Shown here one piece after another: positions 36,601-45,165 of a stretch of DNA of 64,000 bases. Made by a program: the position numbers and the translations under genes. The notes under the pieces were generated by a model, which saw nothing but the letters and a program-made list of their open reading frames with translations, searched no databases and was not told the DNA's origin. Source of the stretch: Calothrix sp. NIES-3974 (GTDB taxonomy: Bacteria > Cyanobacteriota > Cyanobacteriia > Cyanobacteriales > Nostocaceae); assembly GCF_002368395.1 (NCBI RefSeq), contig NZ_AP018254.1, positions 4,154,001-4,218,000 of the forward strand. Reading direction: 5' to 3'. Positions within the stretch are counted from its first letter, which is position 1. The number at the start of each line of letters is the position of its first letter.

Positions 36601-37431
36601 CTAACTCCCGCTTTGCCAAGTAAATCGATTTCCCGGAAGCAACTTGTCAATTAGGGGAGTCAGGGGTGCAAGGATAAACAAAGCCCAAAATGGGGCGGTG
36701 GTAATGTACAAATAATTACGGAAGTAAAAAGTAATTAAGGCAACTATTGCTCCCCAAATAATTCTTCCCTCTGTGGTGTTAGGAATAGAACGAGGGTCAG
36801 TCACCATAAACAGGGCAAATAATAACAGGGAACCATTAGCTAACTTATGGAAATACACATCCCAAGTCCAACCCAACCACAAATTACGAACAGCTTCCAA
36901 ACCCGCATATACCGCCATAAATACAGCCGAAGTATCCCAACGTCCAATACGTTGCAGCAGCATTCCACCACAACCAATAAACAACAAACCATACCACCAA
37001 TCTTCCCCCCATTGTCCCGGTGATACCCAACCATCCTGGCTGCAAATCAAAGCCGTAATAATACCGAAATTAGCCGGGTTAAAAAAGTGTTTATCACCAA
37101 AGCGAAACAGAAACTTACTCGCGATCGCACTCACACTCGCAAGGATGATAGTCGGGAGGGAATCAGCCCTCAAGAGTAAGTTCAATCCTAAACTAGTAAT
37201 TAAGGCGCTGCGAACTCCCCAACTCAGGGGGAAAGAAAATTGATTATCCTCCTGTTGATGAAAAAAATTTCGATTTACAACCAAAACACAAAATACTTGC
37301 GTAAAAATACAAGTAATAATCGTGACCACAATAAAAACTGGATTCAGTGTCCAATCCCGTGTCCCAATTCCCAAAACCAAAAACAAAGCCAAGAAAATAA
37401 TTTGATAGTCCCGTGCATCAGTTAGCTGCAT
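36601..37431 (-). CDS. RnfD/NqrB-family membrane protein
   Basis: 276 residues with about eight or nine transmembrane helices. HFFNPANFGIITAL and the late VTDPRSIPNTTEGRIIWG motifs are those of the RnfD/NqrB family, integral subunits of ion-pumping electron-transport complexes. In NqrB and RnfD an S/T in the SGAT-type motif binds FMN covalently; I do not see that motif here. No other rnf or nqr subunits are present in the window, so it probably works in a different setting, perhaps with the DUF2330 protein encoded just downstream. Start MQLTDARDYQ is the only convenient ATG. Confidence 0.85.
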   Translation of the reverse strand: MQLTDARDYQIIFLALFLVLGIGTRDWTLNPVFIVVTIITCIFTQVFCVLVVNRNFFHQQEDNQFSFPLSWGVRSALITSLGLNLLLRADSLPTIILASVSAIASKFLFRFGDKHFFNPANFGIITALICSQDGWVSPGQWGEDWWYGLLFIGCGGMLLQRIGRWDTSAVFMAVYAGLEAVRNLWLGWTWDVYFHKLANGSLLLFALFMVTDPRSIPNTTEGRIIWGAIVALITFYFRNYLYITTAPFWALFILAPLTPLIDKLLPGNRFTWQSGS

Positions 37432-37710
37432 TGTTGATATCTAGTTAGTAAGCGAGAAAACCCCATGAATTGGAAGATGACGCAATAGCAACCTGATTCA
37501 TTTAAGATTATTTAAGTTTTCATGGGGAATTACGCGGAGCGATTTTGTTTTAATCTAAACAAATTGCAGATGAATCTGTAGCTCCGTTACAGAATTTGTT
37601 ACAAACCAGTTTCCGACGCACTTATTTGCTTCCTTTTACCCATATCGACCGAATTCCTTAATCCACCCGTCCCCCATTTCGATTCCGAGTGGTCTAACAA
37701 CCCAAAAATG

Positions 37711-37925
37711 CAGGGTTTGTAGTAGTGGCTCTAACCGAGAAAAAGCTTTAGTATAAAAGCGCTATATCCGGATTTCTCACAAACTCCTAAAGCTTTCAGT
37801 GAGTAGGAAGCAGGGAGTAGTAGGAAAATTAACCCATTACTCGAGGTTTATCACTCCCTTGTGAGAAATTTAGGTATACCCGCAGGGTTGTCGTAGACTA
37901 GGGCTACTACGTGCCTTTTTTCACC
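37711..37925 (+). repeat. Interspersed repeat interrupted by a 108-bp element
   Basis: 37711-37766 and 37875-37925 together match 21687-21790. The break falls between CTATA and CCCGCAGGG, and TATA is present on both sides of the insert (37763-37766 and 37875-37878). Confidence 0.8.
37767..37874 (-). mobile_element. Roughly 110-bp repeat family, copy D (nested, best preserved)
   Basis: 108 bp with ends TCCGGATTTCTCACAA and TTGTGAGAAATTTAGG, 11 bp of perfect inverted match (ATTTCTCACAA). The interior on the minus strand has CTCGAGTAATGGG and CTACTACTCCCTG in the family order. The empty-site copy at 21687 shows that it inserted and duplicated TATA or at least TA. Confidence 0.8.
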
Positions 37926-37996
37926 AAGATTTCGTTAACTTGTCAGACCACTAGCACTCCACCACATTCATTTTGATAAGTGAAGAAGCCTTTAAA

Positions 37997-38611
37997 TTAC
38001 GAATTACGAATTACCAAAAATATTCCAACACCGATCATGATACAAGCCGCAATTTTATTCCCGATGGTGCTGAATTGGGAATTTACCAGTAGTCTAGCCC
38101 GATCTGCCATCAATGCATAGGTCAACTTCACACCACCAACTGTAACTGCGGCGATCGCAATAATGGTGATGGTATCAAGTAGGGTGATTTGAGCAATGTC
38201 CACAAAAGCTGGGAAAAAACCCAAGTAAAATAGGGTGGCTTTTTGATCTCCCAAGGTAATTAATAATCCCATCAGCAAGCTGGATACAAGAGATGATTTA
38301 TCTGGTGATTGGGTTTGTATCCGCAAAGCTGGTAAACGCCAGAATTTGATTCCCAAGAATATCAGATAAATTCCCCCTAGATATTTCAAAATCAGGAATA
38401 AACTTGCTAATTGACTGGCTAAAAATGATAAACCACCGATGGCAAGGATGATGAAACAAATATCACCAATAACAATACCAATAGTCGTAAAAACACCGTG
38501 AATCAATCCCAAGGACGCAGAACGAGTGGAAACAGTCAAGACACTGATACTAGGGATGGCTGCGAGGAAAAGCATTACGGTAAATAATGCAACTATGTTG
38601 GTAAATGTCAT
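37997..38611 (-). CDS. LysE/RhtB family exporter
   Basis: 204 residues with six hydrophobic segments. The family features are an N-terminal AAIPSISVLTVSTRSASLGLIHGVFTTIGIVIGD block (usually PGPxxLxVxxxxxxxGxxxG), YLGGIYLIFLGIKFWR, and GLLITLGDQKATLFYLGFFPAFV (usually NPKAxxFF). These are proton-driven exporters of amino acids such as homoserine, threonine or lysine. The classical PGP is IPS here and NPK is GDQK, so transport substrate is uncertain. The last codons and stop (VIRNS, stop) are formed by AATTCGT heptamer repeats, so the native C-terminus may have been altered by repeat expansion. Single gene. Confidence 0.88.
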   Translation of the reverse strand: MTFTNIVALFTVMLFLAAIPSISVLTVSTRSASLGLIHGVFTTIGIVIGDICFIILAIGGLSFLASQLASLFLILKYLGGIYLIFLGIKFWRLPALRIQTQSPDKSSLVSSLLMGLLITLGDQKATLFYLGFFPAFVDIAQITLLDTITIIAIAAVTVGGVKLTYALMADRARLLVNSQFSTIGNKIAACIMIGVGIFLVIRNS

Positions 38612-38938
38612 CGGGAGAATGGGGTGGTTAGGAGACAGGAGATAGGAAATATGGCGTTGCTAAATATAAATAAATAAATAAATATAAATATGAATTGAAA
38701 ATTTGACGTTGTGTAGAGACGTAGCATCGCTAGGTCTCTAGGGTGATTTTGATTTTAATACAAAATGTAGATAATTATAATTCATGCCTAAATTTAGCAA
38801 TGCCCGAAATATAATTCCGAAAACATGCTTAACAGTCACCAGTTAACTATTCCCTATTCCCTTTTAACTAACCTCACAGATTCCTCATATTTTTAGGGTT
38901 TGATTAAAGTGCTAGCCGTGATACAAATCTAAAATCCC
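38612..38938. other. Divergent intergenic region (LysE / DevC)
   Basis: Contains a 27-nt palindrome at 38714-38740 and short TAAATAAATA runs. I looked for the GTA-N8-TAC site expected for NtcA-driven devBCA and found none convincing. No gene, and in particular no devB. Confidence 0.5.
38714..38740. repeat. 27-nt palindrome, GTAGC-centre type
   Basis: TAGAGACGTAGC, ATC, GCTAGGTCTCTA: 12-bp arms with a single mismatch. Outer arms equal those of 20334-20360; the centre is different. Confidence 0.7.
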
Positions 38939-40123
38939 ATGAGTTTATTTAATTATCTTTGGGAGAAACTTTCCCAGGAACCTCCTCTGGGTTGGTCTCA
39001 GTTAAGTCATAAAAAGATACGTTTGTTAGTGGCAATTTCTGGGATTGCCTTTGCAGATATCTTGATTTTTATGATGCTGGGGTTCAAGTCAATGTTGTTT
39101 GATGGTTCGACTCTGGTACATGAACATTTGGATGCGGATCTGGTTTTAGTCAGTAAGCGGACAAAAACCCTGTTTGAAGCTAAGGGTTTTCCCACTGCTC
39201 ACCTCTACCAAGCTGGGGATGTGGAGGGGGTGGATACAGCTAGTCCTTTGTACTACTCCTTTGGTGCTTGGGTCAATCCTTGGAAAAAAGAAATTGCTCC
39301 GGTTGCTGTCATTGCTTTTAATCCGGTGCGTCCAGTGTTTAATTTACCGGAATTGAATCAGCAGTTAGACAAAATCAAATTACCAAATGTCGTCCTATTT
39401 GACCGTAAATCCCAACCCACCGCAGGTCAAGTTGTCGCAGCTTTTGAGGGTGGGGAAACCGTCACCACGGAGTTTTCTGGTCGTCGTGTCCGGGTAGGTG
39501 GACTTTTCACCCTAGGAAGTACCATGTTTATCCGTGGCCATATTGTGACTAGTGACCAAAATTACATACGCCTATTTGGACGTAACAGTATCGATCAAGT
39601 ACATATCGGTGTATTGAAGCTAAAACCGGGAGCCAATCCAGAAGTGGTGGCGAAAAATTTACAAGCGAGATTACCCAGTGATATCAGGGTTTTCAATCGC
39701 CAGCAATTTAAAGCATCGGAAATTGCCTTTTGGTCAAATGAACACCCCGCAGGGACAATTTTTAACTTCGGGGCGATTATGGGCTTTGTGGTGGGGATTG
39801 TGATTGTATATCAAATTTTATACACAGATGTGAGTGACCATTTAGCGGAGTATGCCACCTTAAAAGCAATGGGATTTACAGACCAAAGTTTGTTAGGGGT
39901 CGTTTTTCAACAGGGGATTATTCTGGCTATCATCGGCTTTTTACCCGGATATATTACCTCCATTGGCATGTACGGTTTACTGGGCCAACTCACGCGCATT
40001 CCTTTGACCATGAAGGCAACAGTTGCCACTCAAGTAGTAATTGCTACCATCCTCATGTGTATAATTTCCGCCGCGATCGCCATGCGGAAGTTGCAATCTG
40101 CTGACCCTGCGGATGTATTTTGA
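38939..40123 (+). CDS. devC: DevC-family ABC exporter permease
   Basis: 394 residues, the DevC length. A transmembrane helix near 27-48 (LLVAISGIAFADILIFMMLGF) is followed by a large periplasmic MacB-like domain and three C-terminal helices (about 272-295, 318-345, 357-380) with LAEYATLKAMGF, the coupling segment of MacB/FtsX-type permeases. In Anabaena, DevBCA exports heterocyst glycolipids with an outer-membrane tunnel; filamentous strains carry several DevC paralogues with other or unknown cargo. The membrane-fusion partner DevB, normally just upstream, is absent here. The ATPase gene follows 31 bases later. Confidence 0.9.
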   Translation: MSLFNYLWEKLSQEPPLGWSQLSHKKIRLLVAISGIAFADILIFMMLGFKSMLFDGSTLVHEHLDADLVLVSKRTKTLFEAKGFPTAHLYQAGDVEGVDTASPLYYSFGAWVNPWKKEIAPVAVIAFNPVRPVFNLPELNQQLDKIKLPNVVLFDRKSQPTAGQVVAAFEGGETVTTEFSGRRVRVGGLFTLGSTMFIRGHIVTSDQNYIRLFGRNSIDQVHIGVLKLKPGANPEVVAKNLQARLPSDIRVFNRQQFKASEIAFWSNEHPAGTIFNFGAIMGFVVGIVIVYQILYTDVSDHLAEYATLKAMGFTDQSLLGVVFQQGIILAIIGFLPGYITSIGMYGLLGQLTRIPLTMKATVATQVVIATILMCIISAAIAMRKLQSADPADVF

Positions 40124-40154
40124 TATTCTTTGCCTACTTCCTACTCCCAAAATC

Positions 40155-40850
40155 ATGGAATCTGTCGTCACTGTGCGTCATCTTGATCATGCTTTCGGAA
40201 AAGGTGACCTGCGTAAATTAGTTTTAGATGATGTCAATTTAGATATTTACCGGGGTGAAATTGTGATTATGCAAGGACCGTCGGGGAGTGGAAAAACCAC
40301 TTTGCTGACCTTGATTGGTGCTTTGCGCTCAATTCAAACCGGTAGTGTGCGCGTATTTGATCAGGAGTTATTTGGTGCGAGTAAATCCCAACTGGTGAAA
40401 ATTCGCTCCTCCATAGGCTTTATTTTCCAGTCCCATAATTTACTGCCATCCCTAACTGCACGGCAAAATGTGGGAATGTCCCTGCGACTTCATCAAAATT
40501 TATCACTTAGCGATCGCATTTACAAATCCCAAGCGATTTTAACATCTGTCGGTTTAGGAGAACGTATGGATTACTATCCAGATAAACTTTCGGGAGGACA
40601 AAAACAACGCATTGCGATCGCCCGTGCTTTAGTGGGGGAACCGTTACTAGTGCTTGCAGATGAACCGACCGCAGCTTTGGATAGTAAATCGGGTCGGGAT
40701 GTGGTGAATATTATGCAAAGATTAGCGAAACAACAGGGAAGCGCGATTTTGCTTGTCACCCATGACAGTCGTATTTTGGATGTGGCTGACCGAATTTTGC
40801 GCATGGAGGATGGTAAAGTGACTGAAGACACCTTACTCTCCAAAAATTAA
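40155..40850 (+). CDS. devA: DevA-family ABC transporter ATPase
   Basis: 231 residues from ATG at 40155; an earlier in-frame ATG at 40113 overlaps devC and adds unlikely residues. Nucleotide-binding features are complete: Walker A GPSGSGKTT, Q-loop FQSHNLLPSL, signature LSGGQKQR, Walker B LLVLADEPTAALD and the switch His in VTHDSR. It is of the LolD/MacB subclass that drives mechanotransmission exporters, matching the DevC partner. With devC it forms a two-gene unit; the periplasmic adaptor must come from elsewhere. Confidence 0.93.
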   Translation: MESVVTVRHLDHAFGKGDLRKLVLDDVNLDIYRGEIVIMQGPSGSGKTTLLTLIGALRSIQTGSVRVFDQELFGASKSQLVKIRSSIGFIFQSHNLLPSLTARQNVGMSLRLHQNLSLSDRIYKSQAILTSVGLGERMDYYPDKLSGGQKQRIAIARALVGEPLLVLADEPTAALDSKSGRDVVNIMQRLAKQQGSAILLVTHDSRILDVADRILRMEDGKVTEDTLLSKN

Positions 40851-41023
40851 TCCTACCCCCACTAAATAGGGCTTACTGAAAAATAGTTAGACTTTACATA
40901 TCGTCAGTTGTTGAGGCTATTTTGGCTGAAAAAAAGTGCAAATACATGGGTATATCAAACTTCAAAATCTGGCATTTGTAATTTTTTTAGGTCTTTTGAA
41001 AAGTGGAATTATTAGTTTAAAAG

Positions 41024-41075
41024 TACAGACGCGATATATCGCTCCCTCTACAGACGACCCGACGGGTCGTCTGTA
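41024..41075. repeat. Two adjacent palindromes of different centre types
   Basis: 41024-41050 has TACAGAC, a perfect 12-bp GCGATATATCGC core and a degraded right arm. 41049-41075 is TACAGACGACCCG, A, CGGGTCGTCTGTA, with 13-bp perfect arms, the exact inverse of 23192-23218. The two share the bases TA at the join. Confidence 0.75.
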
Positions 41076-41122
41076 CCTACTCCCTACTCCCCATTCCCTA
41101 CCAAAGACTTATTCAGCAGACC

Positions 41123-43930
41123 CTAAATATTCGCTTGCTGACGTTGATATAAGGACCAATACAAGCCCTTTTGCCGTAATAGTTCCTCATGGGTTCCTCG
41201 TTCCGCAATTACACCTTTTTCCATCACCAGAATTAAATCTGCCCGTTTTAATGGTGCAAAGCGGTGGGCAATTAAAAATACAGTCCTTCCACTGGATACC
41301 GATTTGAGGTTTTGTAGTACCTGTTGTTCAGTTTCACTGTCGAGGGCGCTGGTGGCTTCATCCAGGATTAAAATTGGAGCTTGGGAGAGGAATAATCTGG
41401 CTAGGGCTATTCGTTGTCGTTGTCCTCCCGATAGGGCTGTACCGCGTTCACCAACGTTGGTTTCATAGCCGTTTACCAGGTCACTGATGAAGTCATGGGC
41501 TGCTGCTAAACGAGCTGCTTCGACGACCTGTTCGGCACTAATATCGGGGTGTCCTAGGGAGATATTTTCGAGAATGGTGGAATTAAAGAGAAAATCTTCT
41601 TGGAGGACTACGGCGATTTGTTGGCGGAGGGAGGCGATATCTGCACTTTTGATATCGAAGCCGTCGATGAGGATGCGTCCGGATTCGATGGTGTAGAGGC
41701 GCTGGAGGAGCTTAGAAAGGGTGCTTTTACCGGAACCACTGCGACCGACGATTCCCACAAATTGCCCTGGTTGGACATCGAAGGAGATACCTTTGAGGAC
41801 GGGTTCGGTGTTGGGACGGTAGCGGAAAAATACCTGTTCAAAGGTGACTTGTCCTTTGAGGGGTGGTAAAACTAAGCCTGTTCCGGGTTCGGCTTCGGGA
41901 GCAACGTTGAGGATATCACCGATTCGATCTACTGATAGTAGCACCTGTTGTAAATTTTGCCATAGCTGGACTAATCGCAATAATGGACCTGTCACCCGTC
42001 CAGACAGCATTTGAAAGGCAACTAATTGTCCAACGGTGAGTTTTTGCTCAATGACTAGTTTAGCTCCAAACCAGAGGATGAGTAAGTTGGAAAAGTTAGT
42101 TAAAAAGTCACCAATATTACTGCTAATATTGGATGTGGTGGAGGCTTTAAAGCCGGTGCGAATAAAGCGGGCAAATAAACCTTCCCATCGGTCTCTGGCA
42201 ACGGGTTCGGCGGCATGGGCTTTAACGGAGTGGATACCGGTAATGGTTTCCACGAGGAAGGATTGGCTGTCGGCGCTGCGGTTAAAGGTTTCGTTGAGCC
42301 AGTTGCGGAGAATTGGTGTGGCAATTAGGGTCAGGGTGGCAAATAGGGGTAGTACCGCCAGACCAACAAAGGTGAGGGGAATACTGTAATAGAACATTAA
42401 CCCCAGGTAAACTACGGCGAAAATGCTATCTAAAATTACAGTTAAGGCTGTCCCGGTGAGGAATTGACGGATTTGTTCCAGCTCCTGTACCCTAGCAACC
42501 GTATCGCCGACACGACGTGATTCAAAGTAGGCTAGGGGCAGACGCATTAAGTGGCGAAATAGTTGGGCAGATAGGCTTAAATCTAAGCGTCTGGCTGTAT
42601 GGGTAAAGATAAATAAACGCAGAATACCGAGAAGCGCCTCAAAAATTGCCACTGATAACAGAGCGATCGCCATGACATCCAGGGTGGCTAAACTCTCTTG
42701 CACCATGACTTTATCGATGATTACCTGGGTAATCAGGGGTGTGGTTAAGCCTAGTAGTTGCAGCGTAAAGGAGGCTAATAATACTTCTGCTAATAGTCCG
42801 CGATATTTCCAGACCGCTGGAGCAAACCAACCCAGGTGAAATTTTTCCTGTTTGGAAGTAACTTCGACTTGCCACAGTTCCCCGTTCCATTTGCTGAGGA
42901 TGGTTTGTTGGGGTAGGGTTTCGACTCCTTGTTGGGGGTTGTAGGGATTGGCAATCACTAAACTATTACCTTTGAGGGCATAGGCTACCACCCAGTTCCC
43001 TGGTCGATTGGGTGCATCTTGCAATTGGAGTAGGGCTGGAAAGGATAATTGACGAAGGTCAGTCCACTCCACTTTGAGTTTACGCAGGATAAACCCTAAT
43101 TTTTCTGCCCCTTCCACTAGATGTTTGGGACTTTGACCCCGCAATTGACGCTGTACCCATTCCAAATTTACCGGGTTTTGTAAGTACTGGGCAACCATTG
43201 CTAAACAGGCTGCCCCCGCATTCATACTGGTGATGAAGGGGTAGAGGGAATAATTGGGAATAGGTATAGCGGAGGGAGAGGGAGGGGGATTAGTAGTATC
43301 TGATACCTGACTGGCGGTATCCCGAATTCCCGTTAAACTGCGATTAGCTAAATTCTGTGGTGGGTCAGAATTGACCACACTTCCATTCCCCTTATCTAAC
43401 CCATTGGTCGTGGTGGAAGTTTTTTCCCAGGGATTAATGGTAGCTGGGAGTTGGCTCACGTTCGTATTCGCCACCCCAATTTCTGCCTCCATATGGGACC
43501 AGAACTCCTGCAATTGGGGATTTGTCACCTTTTCCCACAATTGAGCATTCCACTGGACTGCGATCGCATGTTTACTAGCAGCAACAGCTTTACAGTTAAC
43601 CGATAGTGAAAGTATATCTCCAAACCAATCACCGGGTTGTAGGGTGGCTAAAGGTTTACTTGTATCCTCATCCCGGACACGTACCTTTCCCGCAACCAGT
43701 AAAAACAAAAACCCACGATTTTCCTGGTTCCAGATTTTTTCCCCTAAACCATAGCGACAAACTTCGGCTTGGGTACGAAACTGCTGCTTTTGGTCATTGG
43801 TCAACCAGCGAAAAGGGGGTTCCTCCCACGGCAAAGATGCTAGCACCTGGGTTCGGAGTTCTTCACCATCAACCGCGTTTAATTCACTTGCAGCTTGACT
43901 GTAAGCTTTTGGATCTTCTCTGCTAGCCAT
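41123..43930 (-). CDS. Peptidase-domain ABC exporter with cNMP-binding domain; peptidase Cys replaced
   Basis: 935 residues. A cyclic-nucleotide-binding-like domain (about 40-145, YGLGEKIWNQ, LVAGKVRV, LQPGDWFGDI) precedes a C39 peptidase-like domain (about 225-345), then a six-helix ABC membrane domain (about 365-650) and an ATPase with GRSGSGKST near 728, LSGGQRQR and LILDEATSALD. In active C39 domains the motif is xCGAACLxM with the first Cys catalytic; here it is MNAGAACLAM with Ala238, so leader cleavage is unlikely and the domain may only dock cargo, as in HlyB. The start overlaps the upstream isomerase gene by 52 bases. Related to SunT/HetC-type type I exporters; no HlyD partner is in view. 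Confidence 0.9.
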   Translation of the reverse strand: MASREDPKAYSQAASELNAVDGEELRTQVLASLPWEEPPFRWLTNDQKQQFRTQAEVCRYGLGEKIWNQENRGFLFLLVAGKVRVRDEDTSKPLATLQPGDWFGDILSLSVNCKAVAASKHAIAVQWNAQLWEKVTNPQLQEFWSHMEAEIGVANTNVSQLPATINPWEKTSTTTNGLDKGNGSVVNSDPPQNLANRSLTGIRDTASQVSDTTNPPPSPSAIPIPNYSLYPFITSMNAGAACLAMVAQYLQNPVNLEWVQRQLRGQSPKHLVEGAEKLGFILRKLKVEWTDLRQLSFPALLQLQDAPNRPGNWVVAYALKGNSLVIANPYNPQQGVETLPQQTILSKWNGELWQVEVTSKQEKFHLGWFAPAVWKYRGLLAEVLLASFTLQLLGLTTPLITQVIIDKVMVQESLATLDVMAIALLSVAIFEALLGILRLFIFTHTARRLDLSLSAQLFRHLMRLPLAYFESRRVGDTVARVQELEQIRQFLTGTALTVILDSIFAVVYLGLMFYYSIPLTFVGLAVLPLFATLTLIATPILRNWLNETFNRSADSQSFLVETITGIHSVKAHAAEPVARDRWEGLFARFIRTGFKASTTSNISSNIGDFLTNFSNLLILWFGAKLVIEQKLTVGQLVAFQMLSGRVTGPLLRLVQLWQNLQQVLLSVDRIGDILNVAPEAEPGTGLVLPPLKGQVTFEQVFFRYRPNTEPVLKGISFDVQPGQFVGIVGRSGSGKSTLSKLLQRLYTIESGRILIDGFDIKSADIASLRQQIAVVLQEDFLFNSTILENISLGHPDISAEQVVEAARLAAAHDFISDLVNGYETNVGERGTALSGGQRQRIALARLFLSQAPILILDEATSALDSETEQQVLQNLKSVSSGRTVFLIAHRFAPLKRADLILVMEKGVIAERGTHEELLRQKGLYWSLYQRQQANI

Positions 43931-44637
43931 TTCTCAAACAACTCGTTTTGTAATGCTTGCTTTAATTGGTTATCTTCAAGGGAGGCATTGAGGAATTGTT
44001 CAACACGGAACAATCCAAATCGTCCATCTAGTTCTAAAGGGGGTATTAAATCACCGGGTTTAGCCACATCAACCTTGGCACGTAACACATCCGGTAGAGT
44101 TCCCCGACTTACTGGTCCCATCATCCCGTTGACCACTTTATCATCCGCAATCGAATATTCCCGGGCAATTTGCTCAAAACTATTTCCCTCTTCTATTTGG
44201 GCTTGCAATTCTTCCGCTAACTCCCGGTCTGCAACAATTATTCGTGATAATACTACCCGATCCAGGAAAATTTTCCGTTCGATAAAATACTCTTGGAGTT
44301 TTGGCTCGGAAATTGCCGCTTTGAGTTTTTCCAGTTTAAAACCAAAAGCCACCGATGCATGAAAAGTATCGTAGGCTAAACCATTGTTTTTCAGCCATTC
44401 TTGGAATTTAGCTGGTTCTGTCAATTGGTTTTTTAAACGGAAATCCACAATCGCTTGCTCTGTCAAAGCCGGACTAATATCTAAATCCTCCCGATTCTTA
44501 ATTTCCTGTTCAATCACATATTGTCGCAGGATATCGCCGATAAATTGACCTAGTTTGCCGGAAGCTTGTAGGTATTTGACAGCTTGTCCTACGGAAATGG
44601 CCTGTTCGTCAACGGTTAAAAAAGATAAAGATTCCAT
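43879..44637 (-). CDS. PpiC-type peptidyl-prolyl isomerase (SurA/PrsA-like)
   Basis: 252 residues, no signal peptide. The N-terminal half is helical (AVKYLQASGKLGQFIGDILRQYVIEQEI), as in trigger-factor/SurA-like chaperone modules. The parvulin domain covers about 130-220: SRIIVADRELAEELQAQI, SFEQIAREYSIADDK, GMMGPVSRGTLPDVLRAKV, LGLFRVEQ-like FGLFRVEQFL. Cyanobacterial peptidase-type ABC exporters often have such an isomerase as the gene before them, suggesting it presents unfolded cargo to the exporter. The 52-base overlap with the ABC gene supports coupled expression. Cargo unknown; no small Gly-Gly leader peptide gene is seen nearby. Confidence 0.88.
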   Translation of the reverse strand: MESLSFLTVDEQAISVGQAVKYLQASGKLGQFIGDILRQYVIEQEIKNREDLDISPALTEQAIVDFRLKNQLTEPAKFQEWLKNNGLAYDTFHASVAFGFKLEKLKAAISEPKLQEYFIERKIFLDRVVLSRIIVADRELAEELQAQIEEGNSFEQIAREYSIADDKVVNGMMGPVSRGTLPDVLRAKVDVAKPGDLIPPLELDGRFGLFRVEQFLNASLEDNQLKQALQNELFEKWLAEKIQKLTVKLQVN

Positions 44638-45165
44638 GAACTAGATACGTAAAAATACGCCCACAAATTATACTAATTTTTCTGCCGACAAAGAGTGTTT
44701 TAATACCAATTCGTAATTCGTAATAGCCTACGGCAAGCCGCTACGCGTCTACGTAATTCCGGCTATGGGGAAGCTCGCTACGTAATAGCTGTTGGTTTTG
44801 GTTGGGTTTACGTTTTAACGAAAGTTATATGTAGCAATAAGATAATTTTATTAATTCCATTTGTTGCCTAATTTTCTAGAGGTACAATTGTATGTGCTAA
44901 GGATTGAGTCATTGCTATACTAAGCCCTGATGACTGGAAACGACAACTTGGGATTGTCAGGGATTTCAAGTAACAATGCTTACTTGAATCAGGAAGGGAA
45001 TGGGGAACAGGGAGTAGTCTAGATGTATGGCTGACACCGGAATGTATGGAAGTGGTTTTTCCCGCTCCCTAATTTCTACCTTCCAGCTAGTCCCCCATGT
45101 CGCTTGGACACAAGAAAACGAGAAAATAGCTCATTTCCACGGACTACTCCCTACTCCCTCCACCT
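44638..45165. other. Intergenic region with cyanobacterial repeat modules
   Basis: Around 44705-44790 there are TAATTCGTAAT heptamers and GCTACGCGTCTACG modules. The rest carries scattered CTACTCCCTA units. No gene, and no candidate cargo peptide for the exporter in either strand that I could support. Confidence 0.5.

Larger units (their letters stand above)
37432..37996. other. Intergenic region containing a repeat interrupted by another repeat
   Basis: 37711-37925 is an interspersed repeat whose second half is displaced by the 108-bp insertion 37767-37874. Otherwise no gene; the RnfD-like gene's promoter presumably lies in 37432-37600. Confidence 0.65.

Noticed and set aside
38612-38938. 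NtcA-type promoter for devC
   Set aside because: GTGCTAGCCGTGATAC near 38910 resembles GTA-N8-TAC but spacing and the first triplet do not fit.
41123-43930. Active bacteriocin-processing exporter
   Set aside because: The catalytic Cys position is Ala238 and no small Gly-Gly leader peptide gene is visible nearby.
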